From: Novosphingobium umbonatum
GTDB lineage: Bacteria; Pseudomonadota; Alphaproteobacteria; Sphingomonadales; Sphingomonadaceae
DNA length: 64,000 nt
Assembly (NCBI RefSeq): GCF_004005905.1
Contig: NZ_SACO01000002.1
Location: 1 to 64,000, forward strand
Direction of reading: 5' to 3'
Each line of letters starts with the position of its first letter. The first letter of the stretch is position 1. The notes beneath the pieces were generated by a model. That model saw only the letters and a program-made list of their open reading frames with translations. It did not search any database and was not told the origin of the DNA. A program made the position numbers and the translations under genes. Positions 8,345 to 16,663 of this stretch are shown in pieces.

Positions 8345-8820
8345 GTGCCGAAACCACCAGCCTTGCCCGCCTGAGCATGAGCCTGCCCACCGAATTGCTG
8401 CGCAAACTCGACATGATGGTGGAGGAGCGCCAATTGCCCTCGCGATCGCAATTGATTGCCGAATTGATCCGCCACGCTCTGGCCGCACATGAAGCCTATG
8501 CCCGCCCCGACGAGATGTTGGCGGGCACCATCACCGTGGTCTATCGCGGCGACCGTACCGGCGTGCGCCACCAACTGGCGCAGACCCAGCTGGATTACCT
8601 GAAAGAGGTGATCTCCAGCCAGCATGTGTTTCTGGAGGATGACCAGTCGCTTGAAGTGCTGCTGGTGCAAGGGCCTGCGGTGCGGCTGAAGGAATTGGCC
8701 GATGCCCTGCGCCGCGTGCGCGGGGTGCAACAGCTGGAACTCGTCACCACCACCGCGCTTTTGCCGCCTTTGCATGAGCAGGATGGCATCAAACAATCTA
8801 GGGAAGGAGCTGCCGCATGA
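8341..8820 (+). CDS. NikR-like ribbon-helix-helix regulator lacking most nickel ligands
   Basis: The 159-residue protein has an N-terminal ribbon-helix-helix DNA-binding motif (LARLSMSLPTELLRKLDMM, about residues 7-25, then helices to about 50). A C-terminal ACT-like domain (GTITVVYRGD, then SSQHVFLEDDQSLEVLLVQG) matches the NikR layout. By eye alignment with E. coli NikR the ligand pattern H-x-H...C becomes H-x-F...S and the first ligand histidine is also absent, so nickel sensing as in NikR is unlikely. It lies inside the importer/carboxylase operon (ATGA overlap with the ATPase gene), so it probably regulates this operon in response to another ligand or metal. Confidence 0.8.
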   Translation: MSAETTSLARLSMSLPTELLRKLDMMVEERQLPSRSQLIAELIRHALAAHEAYARPDEMLAGTITVVYRGDRTGVRHQLAQTQLDYLKEVISSQHVFLEDDQSLEVLLVQGPAVRLKELADALRRVRGVQQLELVTTTALLPPLHEQDGIKQSREGAAA

Positions 8821-9641
8821 CCGGAACTCTCGCCAATCCGCTGGCCGCGCGTGACCATGCCCGTGCCATGGGCGGTACTGTGGTGGAAACCATGCCCATA
8901 TTGCCGCCAGAGGCCGATGACCTGCCCGAAGGCGTGGTCCGCCAAGACCATTTATGGGAAGAGACCATAGCCAGCGGCGGCTATACCACCCGCCGCCTGC
9001 CGCGCGGCAGCCGTCTGCGCCTGATCGACCTGAAGGGCGATGCCTGCGCCAGCATCCAGATCTTCAACGCCGAAATGCCCAGCGAAAGGCTCAATGTAGC
9101 CGATACGGTGAAGGTGCAATGGAACGCCTATCTGGAGGAAGGCAAATTGCTGCTCTCCGACATGGGGCGGGTGTTGATGAGCATTGTGACCGATGATGCG
9201 GGCACGCATGACTGTTTCTGCGGCACATCCAATGCCGCCACCAATCTGGCCAAATATGGCGAGGGTCGCAACAGCGGCGCCTATCCCAATGGCCGCGACC
9301 GTTTCCTGCTGGGGGCTGCCAAGCATGGCCTCACCCGCCGCGATGTCCACCCCTGCATCAACCTGTTCAAGGGCGCAAGGATCGAGGACGATGGCACCAT
9401 CACGCCCGTCATCGGCCCCTTCGATCCGGCGCGGGAAATGGTGCTGCGCGCGGAGATGGAGGTGATCGTGGTGATCGCCAATGTCCCGCATGTGCTGGAC
9501 CCGCGCCCCGAATATAGCGTCACGCCTTTGCGCGTATCGGCATGGCGCGGCGAGGTGACGCCGGAAACGGACCCGATCCGCAACGCCACGCCCGAAGGCC
9601 TGCGCGCCTTTCTCAATGTCGAAGACTATTTCCGTCGCTGA
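8817..9641 (+). CDS. DUF1989 protein, urea-amidolyase-associated protein 1 / probable carboxyguanidine deiminase subunit
   Basis: Protein of 274 residues of the DUF1989 family, with the conserved D-x-F-x-GTSNAATN segment and the CFC cysteine pair near the middle. Such proteins were long called urea amidolyase associated proteins. Biochemical work on this family reassigned the heteromeric pair as carboxyguanidine deiminase, converting carboxyguanidine to allophanate and ammonia. Its start overlaps the regulator gene by four bases, and its partner follows after 19 bases. Cytosolic, no signal peptide. Family assignment is firm; the guanidine role is inferred from the operon. Confidence 0.88.
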   Translation: MTGTLANPLAARDHARAMGGTVVETMPILPPEADDLPEGVVRQDHLWEETIASGGYTTRRLPRGSRLRLIDLKGDACASIQIFNAEMPSERLNVADTVKVQWNAYLEEGKLLLSDMGRVLMSIVTDDAGTHDCFCGTSNAATNLAKYGEGRNSGAYPNGRDRFLLGAAKHGLTRRDVHPCINLFKGARIEDDGTITPVIGPFDPAREMVLRAEMEVIVVIANVPHVLDPRPEYSVTPLRVSAWRGEVTPETDPIRNATPEGLRAFLNVEDYFRR

Positions 9642-9660
9642 TGCACAGGAAGGGACCAGC

Positions 9661-10296
9661 ATGACCCAGGACAAGCATCTGGCCGGTCTGACCGGCGCCA
9701 TCATCCATGACGAGATCGTCCCCGCCCGCGCCCCTTGGCTGCATGAGGTGAAAGCAGGCCAGACCCTGCGCATTGTCGATCTGGAAGGCAATCAGGCGGT
9801 CGATTTCCTGATCTATTCCGCCGCCGACGATGCCGAGCGTTACAGCGCGCAGGACACTGTAGCCGCGCAAGGCAATCTGTTTCTGCGCAAAGGTGCCGTG
9901 CTGCGCTCCAACGAGGGCAATGCCATGATGACCATTGCCGAAAGTCAGGTGGAATATCACGACACGATCGGCGGGGCCTGTTCGTGTGAAAGCAACACTT
10001 TACGCTATGGCCACCATACCAAGGCGCAACATGCCTGCGTGGAAAACTTCCTTGAGGCCAACCTGACCCAAGGGCGCGGCAAGAGGGACATCGTGCCCAA
10101 CATCAATTTCTTCATGAATGTGCCGGTTGAGGCCGATGGCGCTTTGGGCATTGTAGATGGCATTTCCGCGCCGGGCCTCAGCCTTGATTTGCGCGCGGAG
10201 ATGGATGTGATCGTGGTGGTGTCCAATTGCCCCCAGATCAACAATCCCTGCAACGCCTTTAACCCCACCCCCGTTCGCATGATTGTTGCCGCATGA
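9661..10296 (+). CDS. DUF1989 protein, urea-amidolyase-associated protein 2 / probable carboxyguanidine deiminase subunit
   Basis: Second DUF1989 paralogue, 211 residues, paralogous to the preceding gene (shared LRIVDLEGNQAVDFLIY segment) and carrying a CSCES cysteine motif. The ATG at 9661 is chosen because AGGAAGGGACC precedes it closely; the frame is open for 15 more codons into the end of the previous gene. Its stop overlaps the carboxylase ATG (ATGA). It probably forms a heteromer with the first DUF1989 protein, acting between the carboxylase and allophanate hydrolase. Confidence 0.88.
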   Translation: MTQDKHLAGLTGAIIHDEIVPARAPWLHEVKAGQTLRIVDLEGNQAVDFLIYSAADDAERYSAQDTVAAQGNLFLRKGAVLRSNEGNAMMTIAESQVEYHDTIGGACSCESNTLRYGHHTKAQHACVENFLEANLTQGRGKRDIVPNINFFMNVPVEADGALGIVDGISAPGLSLDLRAEMDVIVVVSNCPQINNPCNAFNPTPVRMIVAA

Positions 10297-13200
10297 GCTT
10301 CGATACGGTCCTGATCGCCAATCGCGGCGCCATTGCCACCCGCATCATCCGCACATTGCGCAAGATGGGGCTCCGCTCGGTCGCGGTCTATTCCGAAGCC
10401 GACGAGGCATCCTTGCATGTGGCCGAAGCGGATGAGGCGGTCTGCATCGGCCCCGCCCGCGCATCGGATTCCTATCTCAACATTCCCGCCATTCTGGAGG
10501 CCGCCCGCAAGACCGGCGCAGGCGCGATCCATCCCGGCTATGGCTTTCTGGCCGAGAATGTCGAGTTTGCGGAAAGCTGCGCCGCGCAGGGCATAGTCTT
10601 CATCGGCCCCACGCCCGACAATATCCGCACCTTTGGCCTGAAGCATAGCGCACGCGAATTGGCCGCCGCCCATGGGGTGCCTTTGGCCCCCGGCTCTGAC
10701 CTGCTGACCAGCGAAGACGAGGCTTTGGCCGCAGCAGAGCGCATTGGCTATCCGGTGATGCTCAAAGCCACGGCCGGCGGCGGCGGCATTGGCATGCGCG
10801 TATGCGAGGATGCCGATGATGTGCGCGAGGGCTTTGCCGCCGTAGCCCGCCTTGGCATGAGCAATTTTGGCGATGCGGGCGTGTTTCTGGAAAGCTTTGT
10901 GCGCCGCGCCCGCCATGTGGAAGTGCAGATTTTTGGCGATGGACAGGGTCGCATCCGCACACTTGGCGAGCGTGATTGCTCGCTCCAGCGCCGCAACCAG
11001 AAGGTCGTCGAGGAAGCCCCTGCCCCTTTGCTGCCCGAAAAGGTGCGGCGCGAACTTTACGCTGCGGCGGAAAATCTGGGCAAGGCGGCGCTCTATCGTT
11101 CAGCAGGCACGGTCGAATTCCTGTATGATGCCGAGCGGGAGAGCTTCTTCTTTCTGGAAATGAACACCCGCCTACAGGTCGAACATGGCGTTACCGAAAT
11201 GGTGATGGGCGTTGATCTGGTGGAATGGATGGTGCGCGGCGCAAGCGGCGATTACAGCTTCCTCGACGCAGAACCGCAAGCACCGCAAGGCCATTCGGTG
11301 CAGGTCCGCCTCTATGCCGAGGACCCCGCGCAGGACTATCGCCCCACCTCCGGCACGCTGACCCATGTGACCTTCCCACAGGATGCGCGGGTGGAAAGCT
11401 GGGTGATGGCCGGCAGTCAGGTCAGCGCATGGTATGACCCGATGCTGGCCAAGCTGATTGTCCACGCCCCGACCCGCGATGAGGCCGTCACCGCCATGCA
11501 AGCCGCGCTGGACAGCAGCCGGTTGGACGGGATGGAAACCAATCTGCGCTGGCTGCGCCAAGTGGTGCGTGCAGAAGCCTTCACCAGCGGCGAGGTTTCC
11601 ACCCGCGCGCTGGAAAGCGTGACCTATGCCCCGCGCGCCTTTCGCGTCATCAGCGGCGGCACGGCCACCACAGTGCAGGATTGGCCCGCGCGGCAAAAAC
11701 TATGGGCGGTGGGTGTTCCGCCCTCAGGGCCGATGGATGATCAATCCTTCCGCCTTGGCAATCTGTTGCTGGGCAATGACGAAGGGACCGCAGGGCTGGA
11801 AATCACCATCTCTGGCCCAACGCTATCCTTTACCGCGCCCACGCGCCTATGCCTGACCGGCGCGGATTTTGGCGCGAAACTCGACGGTGTCCCCGTGGCG
11901 CGGGGTCAGGTGATCAAGGTTGCCGCTGGCCAGACTTTGTCCATGGGTCGTGCGCAAGGCGGCGGGATGCGCGGCTATCTGCTGATCGCGGGCGGGCTGG
12001 ATATAGCGCCCTATCTGGGCAGTTGCAGCACGTTTGAACTGGGCCAATTTGGCGGCCATGGCGGACGGCGCTTGGTGGCGGGCGATGTGCTGCATCTGGG
12101 CGATGCGCCTTGCAAGCCCGCTCCTGCCGCGCTCGAAACCTTGCCTGCTCTGCCCAAGGAATGGGAACTGCGCGTGCTCTATGGCCCGCATGGCGCGCCC
12201 GATTTCTTCACGCCCGATGACATTGCCATGATCGCCCAAACCGAATGGCAGGTGCATTACAACTCCAACCGCACCGGCGTGCGCCTGATCGGGCCCAAGC
12301 CGCAATGGGCGCGTAAGGATGGCGGCGAGGCGGGGCTGCACCCGTCCAATATCCACGATAACCCTTATGCCATTGGCGCGGTGGATTTCACCGGCGACAT
12401 GCCGATCATCCTTGGCCCCGATGGGCCTTCGCTGGGCGGTTTCGTCTGCCCCTTCGTGGTGATTGCTGCCGACAGGTGGAAGATAGGGCAACTGGTTCCG
12501 GGCGATCGCCTGCGCTTCGTGCCGGTCGCACTGGAAGATGCCAAAGCCGCCGATGCTGCGCAGCAAAAGCTGCTGACGTCAGGCCTTCTGCCGGAAGCAA
12601 CCCCTGCCAGCCCCTTGGCCGATCTCTCCCCCATTCTGGCCGAGATCCCTGCCAGCGGAACCCGCCCCCGCGTGGTCTATCGCCAGCAGGGGGACCGCAA
12701 CATTCTGGTCGAATATGGCCCGATTGTGCTGGATGTAGAATTGCGCATCCGCGTGCAGGCTCTGTTGACCGAGATGGAAAAGCTGGCGCTGTCGGGCGTG
12801 GTCGATCTGGTGCCCGGCATCCGTTCGCTGCAAATGCATTTCGATGGGGCGCAGCTTGACCAACAGGCTGCCCTCGCCGCGCTGATGGCGGCAGAGGAAA
12901 GGCTGGGCGATCTGGATGATTTCACCATCCCCAGCCGCATCGTGCATCTGCCGCTCAGCTGGCGCGATCCGGCCACGCTGGAAACCATCCAGAAATACCA
13001 GCAAGCCGTGCGCGATGATGCGCCATGGTGCCCCGACAACATCGAATTCATCCGCCGCGTCAATGGCCTGCCCGATGCCGCAGCGGTCGAAAACCTGATT
13101 TTTGACGCCACCTATCTCGTGCTGGGTCTGGGCGATGTCTATCTGGGCGCGCCGGTAGCCACGCCGGTGGACCCGCGCCACCGCTTGGTCACCACCAAAT

Positions 13201-13892
13201 ATAACCCTGCCCGCACATGGACTCCGCCCAATGTGGTGGGCATTGGCGGGGCCTATATGTGCATCTATGGCATGGAAGGTCCGGGCGGCTACCAGCTGTT
13301 TGGCCGCACCATCCAAGTGTGGAACACCTATCGCCAGACCGATGCCTTTATCGAGGGCAAGCCATGGCTGCTGCGCTTCTTTGACCAAATCCGCTTCTAT
13401 CCGGTCAGCGCCGAGGATCTGGCGGCATGGCGCCGCGATATTCCCAGCGGCCGCCGTGCGGTGCGGATCGAGCAGACGCAATTCCGTCTGGCCGATTACC
13501 GCGCCTATTTGGCGGACAATGCCGACAGCATCGCTGCTTTTGAAGCGCAACGCACCGCCGCTTTCGACGCCGAACGCGCCGCATGGGAAGAGATGGGTGA
13601 ATTCGACCGTGCCACCGATCTGGCCGAGGCCGATACGCCGCAAGCCGAAGCCATTCAGGTGCCCGATGGCGCCGATGTGATCGAGGCCCCCTTTGGCGGC
13701 AGCCTGTGGAAGCTGTTGGTCGATGTGGGCGATGAAGTGAAGGCGGGCGACACAATCGCCGTGATCGAGGCCATGAAGATGGAGTGTCCCGTGGAAAGCC
13801 CAAGCAGCGGCACGATTGCCGCGCTCTATATCAAGGAACGTCAGGCTTTGGCCCCCGGAACGCCGCTGTTGGCCCTGAGAGAAACCGCATGA
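10293..13892 (+). CDS. uca: Biotin-dependent urea/guanidine carboxylase
   Basis: 1199-residue ATP- and biotin-dependent carboxylase. Domains in order: biotin carboxylase (about 1-450, with the ATP-grasp glycine loop KATAGGGGIGMR and MNTRLQVEHGVTE), a carboxyltransferase built of KipA/KipI-like modules (about 460-1080) and a C-terminal biotinyl domain with EAMKME (biotinylated Lys1162). It carboxylates urea to allophanate or guanidine to carboxyguanidine. The substrate-discriminating position known from urea versus guanidine carboxylases (Asn versus Asp) may correspond to Asp698 in VDFTGD. I could not align it here, but Asp would favour guanidine. It overlaps its neighbours on both sides by four bases. 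Confidence 0.93.
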   Translation: MSFDTVLIANRGAIATRIIRTLRKMGLRSVAVYSEADEASLHVAEADEAVCIGPARASDSYLNIPAILEAARKTGAGAIHPGYGFLAENVEFAESCAAQGIVFIGPTPDNIRTFGLKHSARELAAAHGVPLAPGSDLLTSEDEALAAAERIGYPVMLKATAGGGGIGMRVCEDADDVREGFAAVARLGMSNFGDAGVFLESFVRRARHVEVQIFGDGQGRIRTLGERDCSLQRRNQKVVEEAPAPLLPEKVRRELYAAAENLGKAALYRSAGTVEFLYDAERESFFFLEMNTRLQVEHGVTEMVMGVDLVEWMVRGASGDYSFLDAEPQAPQGHSVQVRLYAEDPAQDYRPTSGTLTHVTFPQDARVESWVMAGSQVSAWYDPMLAKLIVHAPTRDEAVTAMQAALDSSRLDGMETNLRWLRQVVRAEAFTSGEVSTRALESVTYAPRAFRVISGGTATTVQDWPARQKLWAVGVPPSGPMDDQSFRLGNLLLGNDEGTAGLEITISGPTLSFTAPTRLCLTGADFGAKLDGVPVARGQVIKVAAGQTLSMGRAQGGGMRGYLLIAGGLDIAPYLGSCSTFELGQFGGHGGRRLVAGDVLHLGDAPCKPAPAALETLPALPKEWELRVLYGPHGAPDFFTPDDIAMIAQTEWQVHYNSNRTGVRLIGPKPQWARKDGGEAGLHPSNIHDNPYAIGAVDFTGDMPIILGPDGPSLGGFVCPFVVIAADRWKIGQLVPGDRLRFVPVALEDAKAADAAQQKLLTSGLLPEATPASPLADLSPILAEIPASGTRPRVVYRQQGDRNILVEYGPIVLDVELRIRVQALLTEMEKLALSGVVDLVPGIRSLQMHFDGAQLDQQAALAALMAAEERLGDLDDFTIPSRIVHLPLSWRDPATLETIQKYQQAVRDDAPWCPDNIEFIRRVNGLPDAAAVENLIFDATYLVLGLGDVYLGAPVATPVDPRHRLVTTKYNPARTWTPPNVVGIGGAYMCIYGMEGPGGYQLFGRTIQVWNTYRQTDAFIEGKPWLLRFFDQIRFYPVSAEDLAAWRRDIPSGRRAVRIEQTQFRLADYRAYLADNADSIAAFEAQRTAAFDAERAAWEEMGEFDRATDLAEADTPQAEAIQVPDGADVIEAPFGGSLWKLLVDVGDEVKAGDTIAVIEAMKMECPVESPSSGTIAALYIKERQALAPGTPLLALRETA

Positions 13893-15661
13893 GCGCGGGT
13901 CTGGAACGGCGCAGCGCCGCCGCCATCGCCCATGCCGTGCAATCGGGCCAGACCAGCGCGGTTACGGTATTGCAGGAAACACTGGCCCGTATCGCCGCCT
14001 ATGATGCGATTCAGCCCCAGATCTGGATTAGCCGTTTTGATGCGGCGCAGGTGCTGGAGGCTGCCGCCAAGGTCGATGCCCGTGTGGCGGCGGGGGAAAA
14101 TCTGCCTTTGGCCGGCGTGCCCTTTGCGGCCAAGGACAATATCGATGTGGCCGGCCTTGCCACCACTGCCGCCTGCCCCGCCTTTGCCTATAGTCCGCAA
14201 GCCGATGCCACGGTCATCGCCCGCCTGCTGGCCGCTGGCGCCATTTGCGTGGGCAAAACCAACCTCGACCAATTTGCCACCGGCCTCAATGGCACGCGCA
14301 GCCCCTATGGCGCGCCGCGCAATGCCTATAACCTTGCCTATGTCAGCGGGGGTTCGAGTTCCGGCTCCTCGGTAGCCGTGGCCGCAGGGCTGGTGCCCTT
14401 TGCGCTGGGCACGGATACGGCGGGTTCGGGCCGCGTTCCGGCGGCCTTCAACCACCTGATCGGCTTTAAACCCAGCAAGGGGCGCTGGAGCACGCAAGGT
14501 CTGGTGCCTGCCTGTCGCTCGCTCGATTGCATCTCGGTGTTTACTGATGATGCGGACGATGCCGCGCTGGTAGACAAGGTGATCGCCGGTTTTGATGCGG
14601 GCGATCCATGGTCCAAACCTCTGGCCGATGCCCCGCTGGCTCCTCGCGTGATCGGCGTACCGCGCCGCGACCAGCGCCAGTGGTTTGGCGATGCGGAAAG
14701 CGAATTTCTCTATGATCAGGCGCTGGCCAAGCTAGCCAGCTTCGCGCAGGTCGTGGAGATCGACCTCGCCCCGCTGCAGGAAGCGGCCCAATTGCTTTAT
14801 GGCGGGCCATGGGTGGCCGAACGCACCGCCGCCATCGCCGACCTATTGCGCGATAATCCAGAAGCGATTGACCCCACCGTGCGCGAAGTGGTGAGCGCGG
14901 GGCTGGACAAAAGCGCGGTGGAATTGTGGAACGGCATCTATCGCATGGCCGAAATCAAACGCCATGCCGATCTGATGTGGGCCGACATCGATGTGCTGGC
15001 CTTCCCCACCACCGGCACCACCTATCGCGTGGCCGAAATGGCGGCGGCCCCTGTCGGGCTCAACAGCAATCTGGGCTTTTACACCAATTTCGTGAACCTG
15101 CTGGATATGGCCGCTGTGGCCGTGCCCGCAGGCGCCCGCGCCAATGGCACCGGCTTTGGCATCACCTTCATCGGCCCCGCCGATACTGACCGCGCCCTGC
15201 TCGATCTAGCCCGCCATTGGGCCGATGTGGCAGCGCTTCCTCCCCCACCCATGCTCGATCTGGAGGGCAAGATGCAGACCGTGAAACTCGCCGTGGTAGG
15301 CGCCCATTTGAAGGATATGCCGCTGCATTGGCAGCTCACCTCGCGCAATGCCACATTTGTGGGCGCGTTTGAAACGGCGCCCACCTATCGCCTCTATGCC
15401 ATAGCCGACAGTGTGCCGCCCAAGCCCGCGTTGGTCTATGACGAGAGCGGGGCTTCTATTGCGCTGGAGGTTTACGAGTTGGGCGTCGCCGAATTTGGCA
15501 GCTTCACCGTCGAAGTGCCCGCACCTCTGGCGATTGGCACCGTGACCTTGGCCGATGGCAGCAGCGTGAAAGGCTTTGTGGCCGAACCCCGCGCCATCAC
15601 CGGCGCGCAAGACATCACCAGCCTTGGCGGATGGCGCGCCTATATCGCCCAGCGCAGCTAA
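13889..15661 (+). CDS. atzF: Allophanate hydrolase
   Basis: 590-residue amidase-signature enzyme hydrolysing allophanate to ammonia and CO2. The catalytic triad is visible: Lys82 in FAAKDN, the serine-rich GGSSSGSS loop (about 154-161, cis-serine) and the nucleophile Ser180 in DTAGSGR. A C-terminal domain of about 120 residues after residue 460 matches the extra domain of allophanate hydrolases. The ATG at 13889 overlaps the carboxylase stop (ATGA). It completes the route carboxylase, DUF1989 deiminase, allophanate hydrolase. Length is normal for the family. Confidence 0.93.
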   Translation: MSAGLERRSAAAIAHAVQSGQTSAVTVLQETLARIAAYDAIQPQIWISRFDAAQVLEAAAKVDARVAAGENLPLAGVPFAAKDNIDVAGLATTAACPAFAYSPQADATVIARLLAAGAICVGKTNLDQFATGLNGTRSPYGAPRNAYNLAYVSGGSSSGSSVAVAAGLVPFALGTDTAGSGRVPAAFNHLIGFKPSKGRWSTQGLVPACRSLDCISVFTDDADDAALVDKVIAGFDAGDPWSKPLADAPLAPRVIGVPRRDQRQWFGDAESEFLYDQALAKLASFAQVVEIDLAPLQEAAQLLYGGPWVAERTAAIADLLRDNPEAIDPTVREVVSAGLDKSAVELWNGIYRMAEIKRHADLMWADIDVLAFPTTGTTYRVAEMAAAPVGLNSNLGFYTNFVNLLDMAAVAVPAGARANGTGFGITFIGPADTDRALLDLARHWADVAALPPPPMLDLEGKMQTVKLAVVGAHLKDMPLHWQLTSRNATFVGAFETAPTYRLYAIADSVPPKPALVYDESGASIALEVYELGVAEFGSFTVEVPAPLAIGTVTLADGSSVKGFVAEPRAITGAQDITSLGGWRAYIAQRS

Positions 15662-15674
15662 GGGAGAGCCTAGC

Positions 15675-16604
15675 ATGATCCGGTCCCTCTTGATGGCAAC
15701 GGCGGCTTTTGCCAGCTTTGCAAGCGCGGCACAGGCACAGCAGGTGGAAACCCAAGCCGTCCCCGGTTTCGCCGACTTTATCGCCGTGGATGGTGATACC
15801 ATCTGGGTAACCAACCGTGGCCGTGTGGAGCACTGGTCGCGCAAGGGCAAGCTGGGCGAAGTGCCGCTGGCCCGCCCCTGCGGCGCGATGGCGATTATGG
15901 GCGATGCGCTGTTTGTGGCCAATTGCGGCGATGGCACTTTGGCCCGTATCGATCGCGCCTCAGCCAAATTGGCCGCCAGCATCGCCACCGGCATCGCCAA
16001 CCAGAAAGAAGGCGAATTGAACGTGGTGGCAGGCGCTGGCTCAATCTGGCTGGCCAGCGATGCCAAAGGCGTGGTCAGCCGCATTGATCCGGCCACCAAC
16101 AAGGTGATCGCCACCATCGCGGTCGATCCGGCCACCACCTATCTGGCCTATGGTCTGGATGCCGTCTGGGCCGCCAGCCCGCAAAGCCAGATGCTGCAAC
16201 GCATCGATCCCAAGACCAACAAGGTGACCGGCAAGGTGGCCTTGGGGCGCGGGCCCGGCTTTCTGGTGGCGGGCGAAGGCGCGGTATGGATTCAGGAGCA
16301 GGTGGATGGCACGCTGGTCAAGATCGATCCGCAATCGCTCGCTATTCTGGGCCGCGTTAAACTGGGCGCCAATTTGAAATGGGGCGATATTGATACTGGC
16401 GCGGGCAAGGTCTGGCTGCGCACCACCGATGATCAGGTGTTTGTCGTGGTAGATGCAGCCACCATGGCGGTGGATGCCAGACTGGGCAAGGCAGCGGGCA
16501 GCGGGGCCTTGCGCTTTACACCCGATGGCGTCTGGACCACCGCGCATGACGAACACACGTTAAGCTGGTGGCCCAAACAGGATTGGAAAACGGCGGGTAA
16601 ATAG
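15675..16604 (+). CDS. Secreted YncE/Vgb-like beta-propeller protein
   Basis: 309-residue protein with a cleavable signal peptide (MIRSLLMATAAFASFASAAQA, cleavage after AQA) and repeated 40-residue units of the type VW..., GTLARIDRAS, STNKVIATI seen in YncE and Vgb seven-bladed propellers. Expected location is the periplasm. The ATG at 15675 follows a GGGAGAG site 13 bases after the allophanate hydrolase stop, so it is the last gene of the operon. The function is unknown; a periplasmic binding or scaffold role for the imported nitrogen compound is speculative. Confidence 0.82.
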   Translation: MIRSLLMATAAFASFASAAQAQQVETQAVPGFADFIAVDGDTIWVTNRGRVEHWSRKGKLGEVPLARPCGAMAIMGDALFVANCGDGTLARIDRASAKLAASIATGIANQKEGELNVVAGAGSIWLASDAKGVVSRIDPATNKVIATIAVDPATTYLAYGLDAVWAASPQSQMLQRIDPKTNKVTGKVALGRGPGFLVAGEGAVWIQEQVDGTLVKIDPQSLAILGRVKLGANLKWGDIDTGAGKVWLRTTDDQVFVVVDAATMAVDARLGKAAGSGALRFTPDGVWTTAHDEHTLSWWPKQDWKTAGK

Positions 16605-16663
16605 GCGGCCTAGAACAAGGCGCCCTAAAACAAGGCGCCCTAAAACAAGGCATCGTCAAACAG
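16604..16663. repeat. 15-bp tandem repeats at the 3' end of the chemotaxis gene
   Basis: Four 15-bp units (16604-16618, 16619-16633, 16634-16648, 16649-16663) follow each other; the middle two are identical (GGCGCCCTAAAACAA). Read on the minus strand in the frame of the 583-residue protein they encode LFDDA once and then LF-stop repeats. The repeat spans the last codons of that gene and the gap to the convergent propeller gene. Confidence 0.85.
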
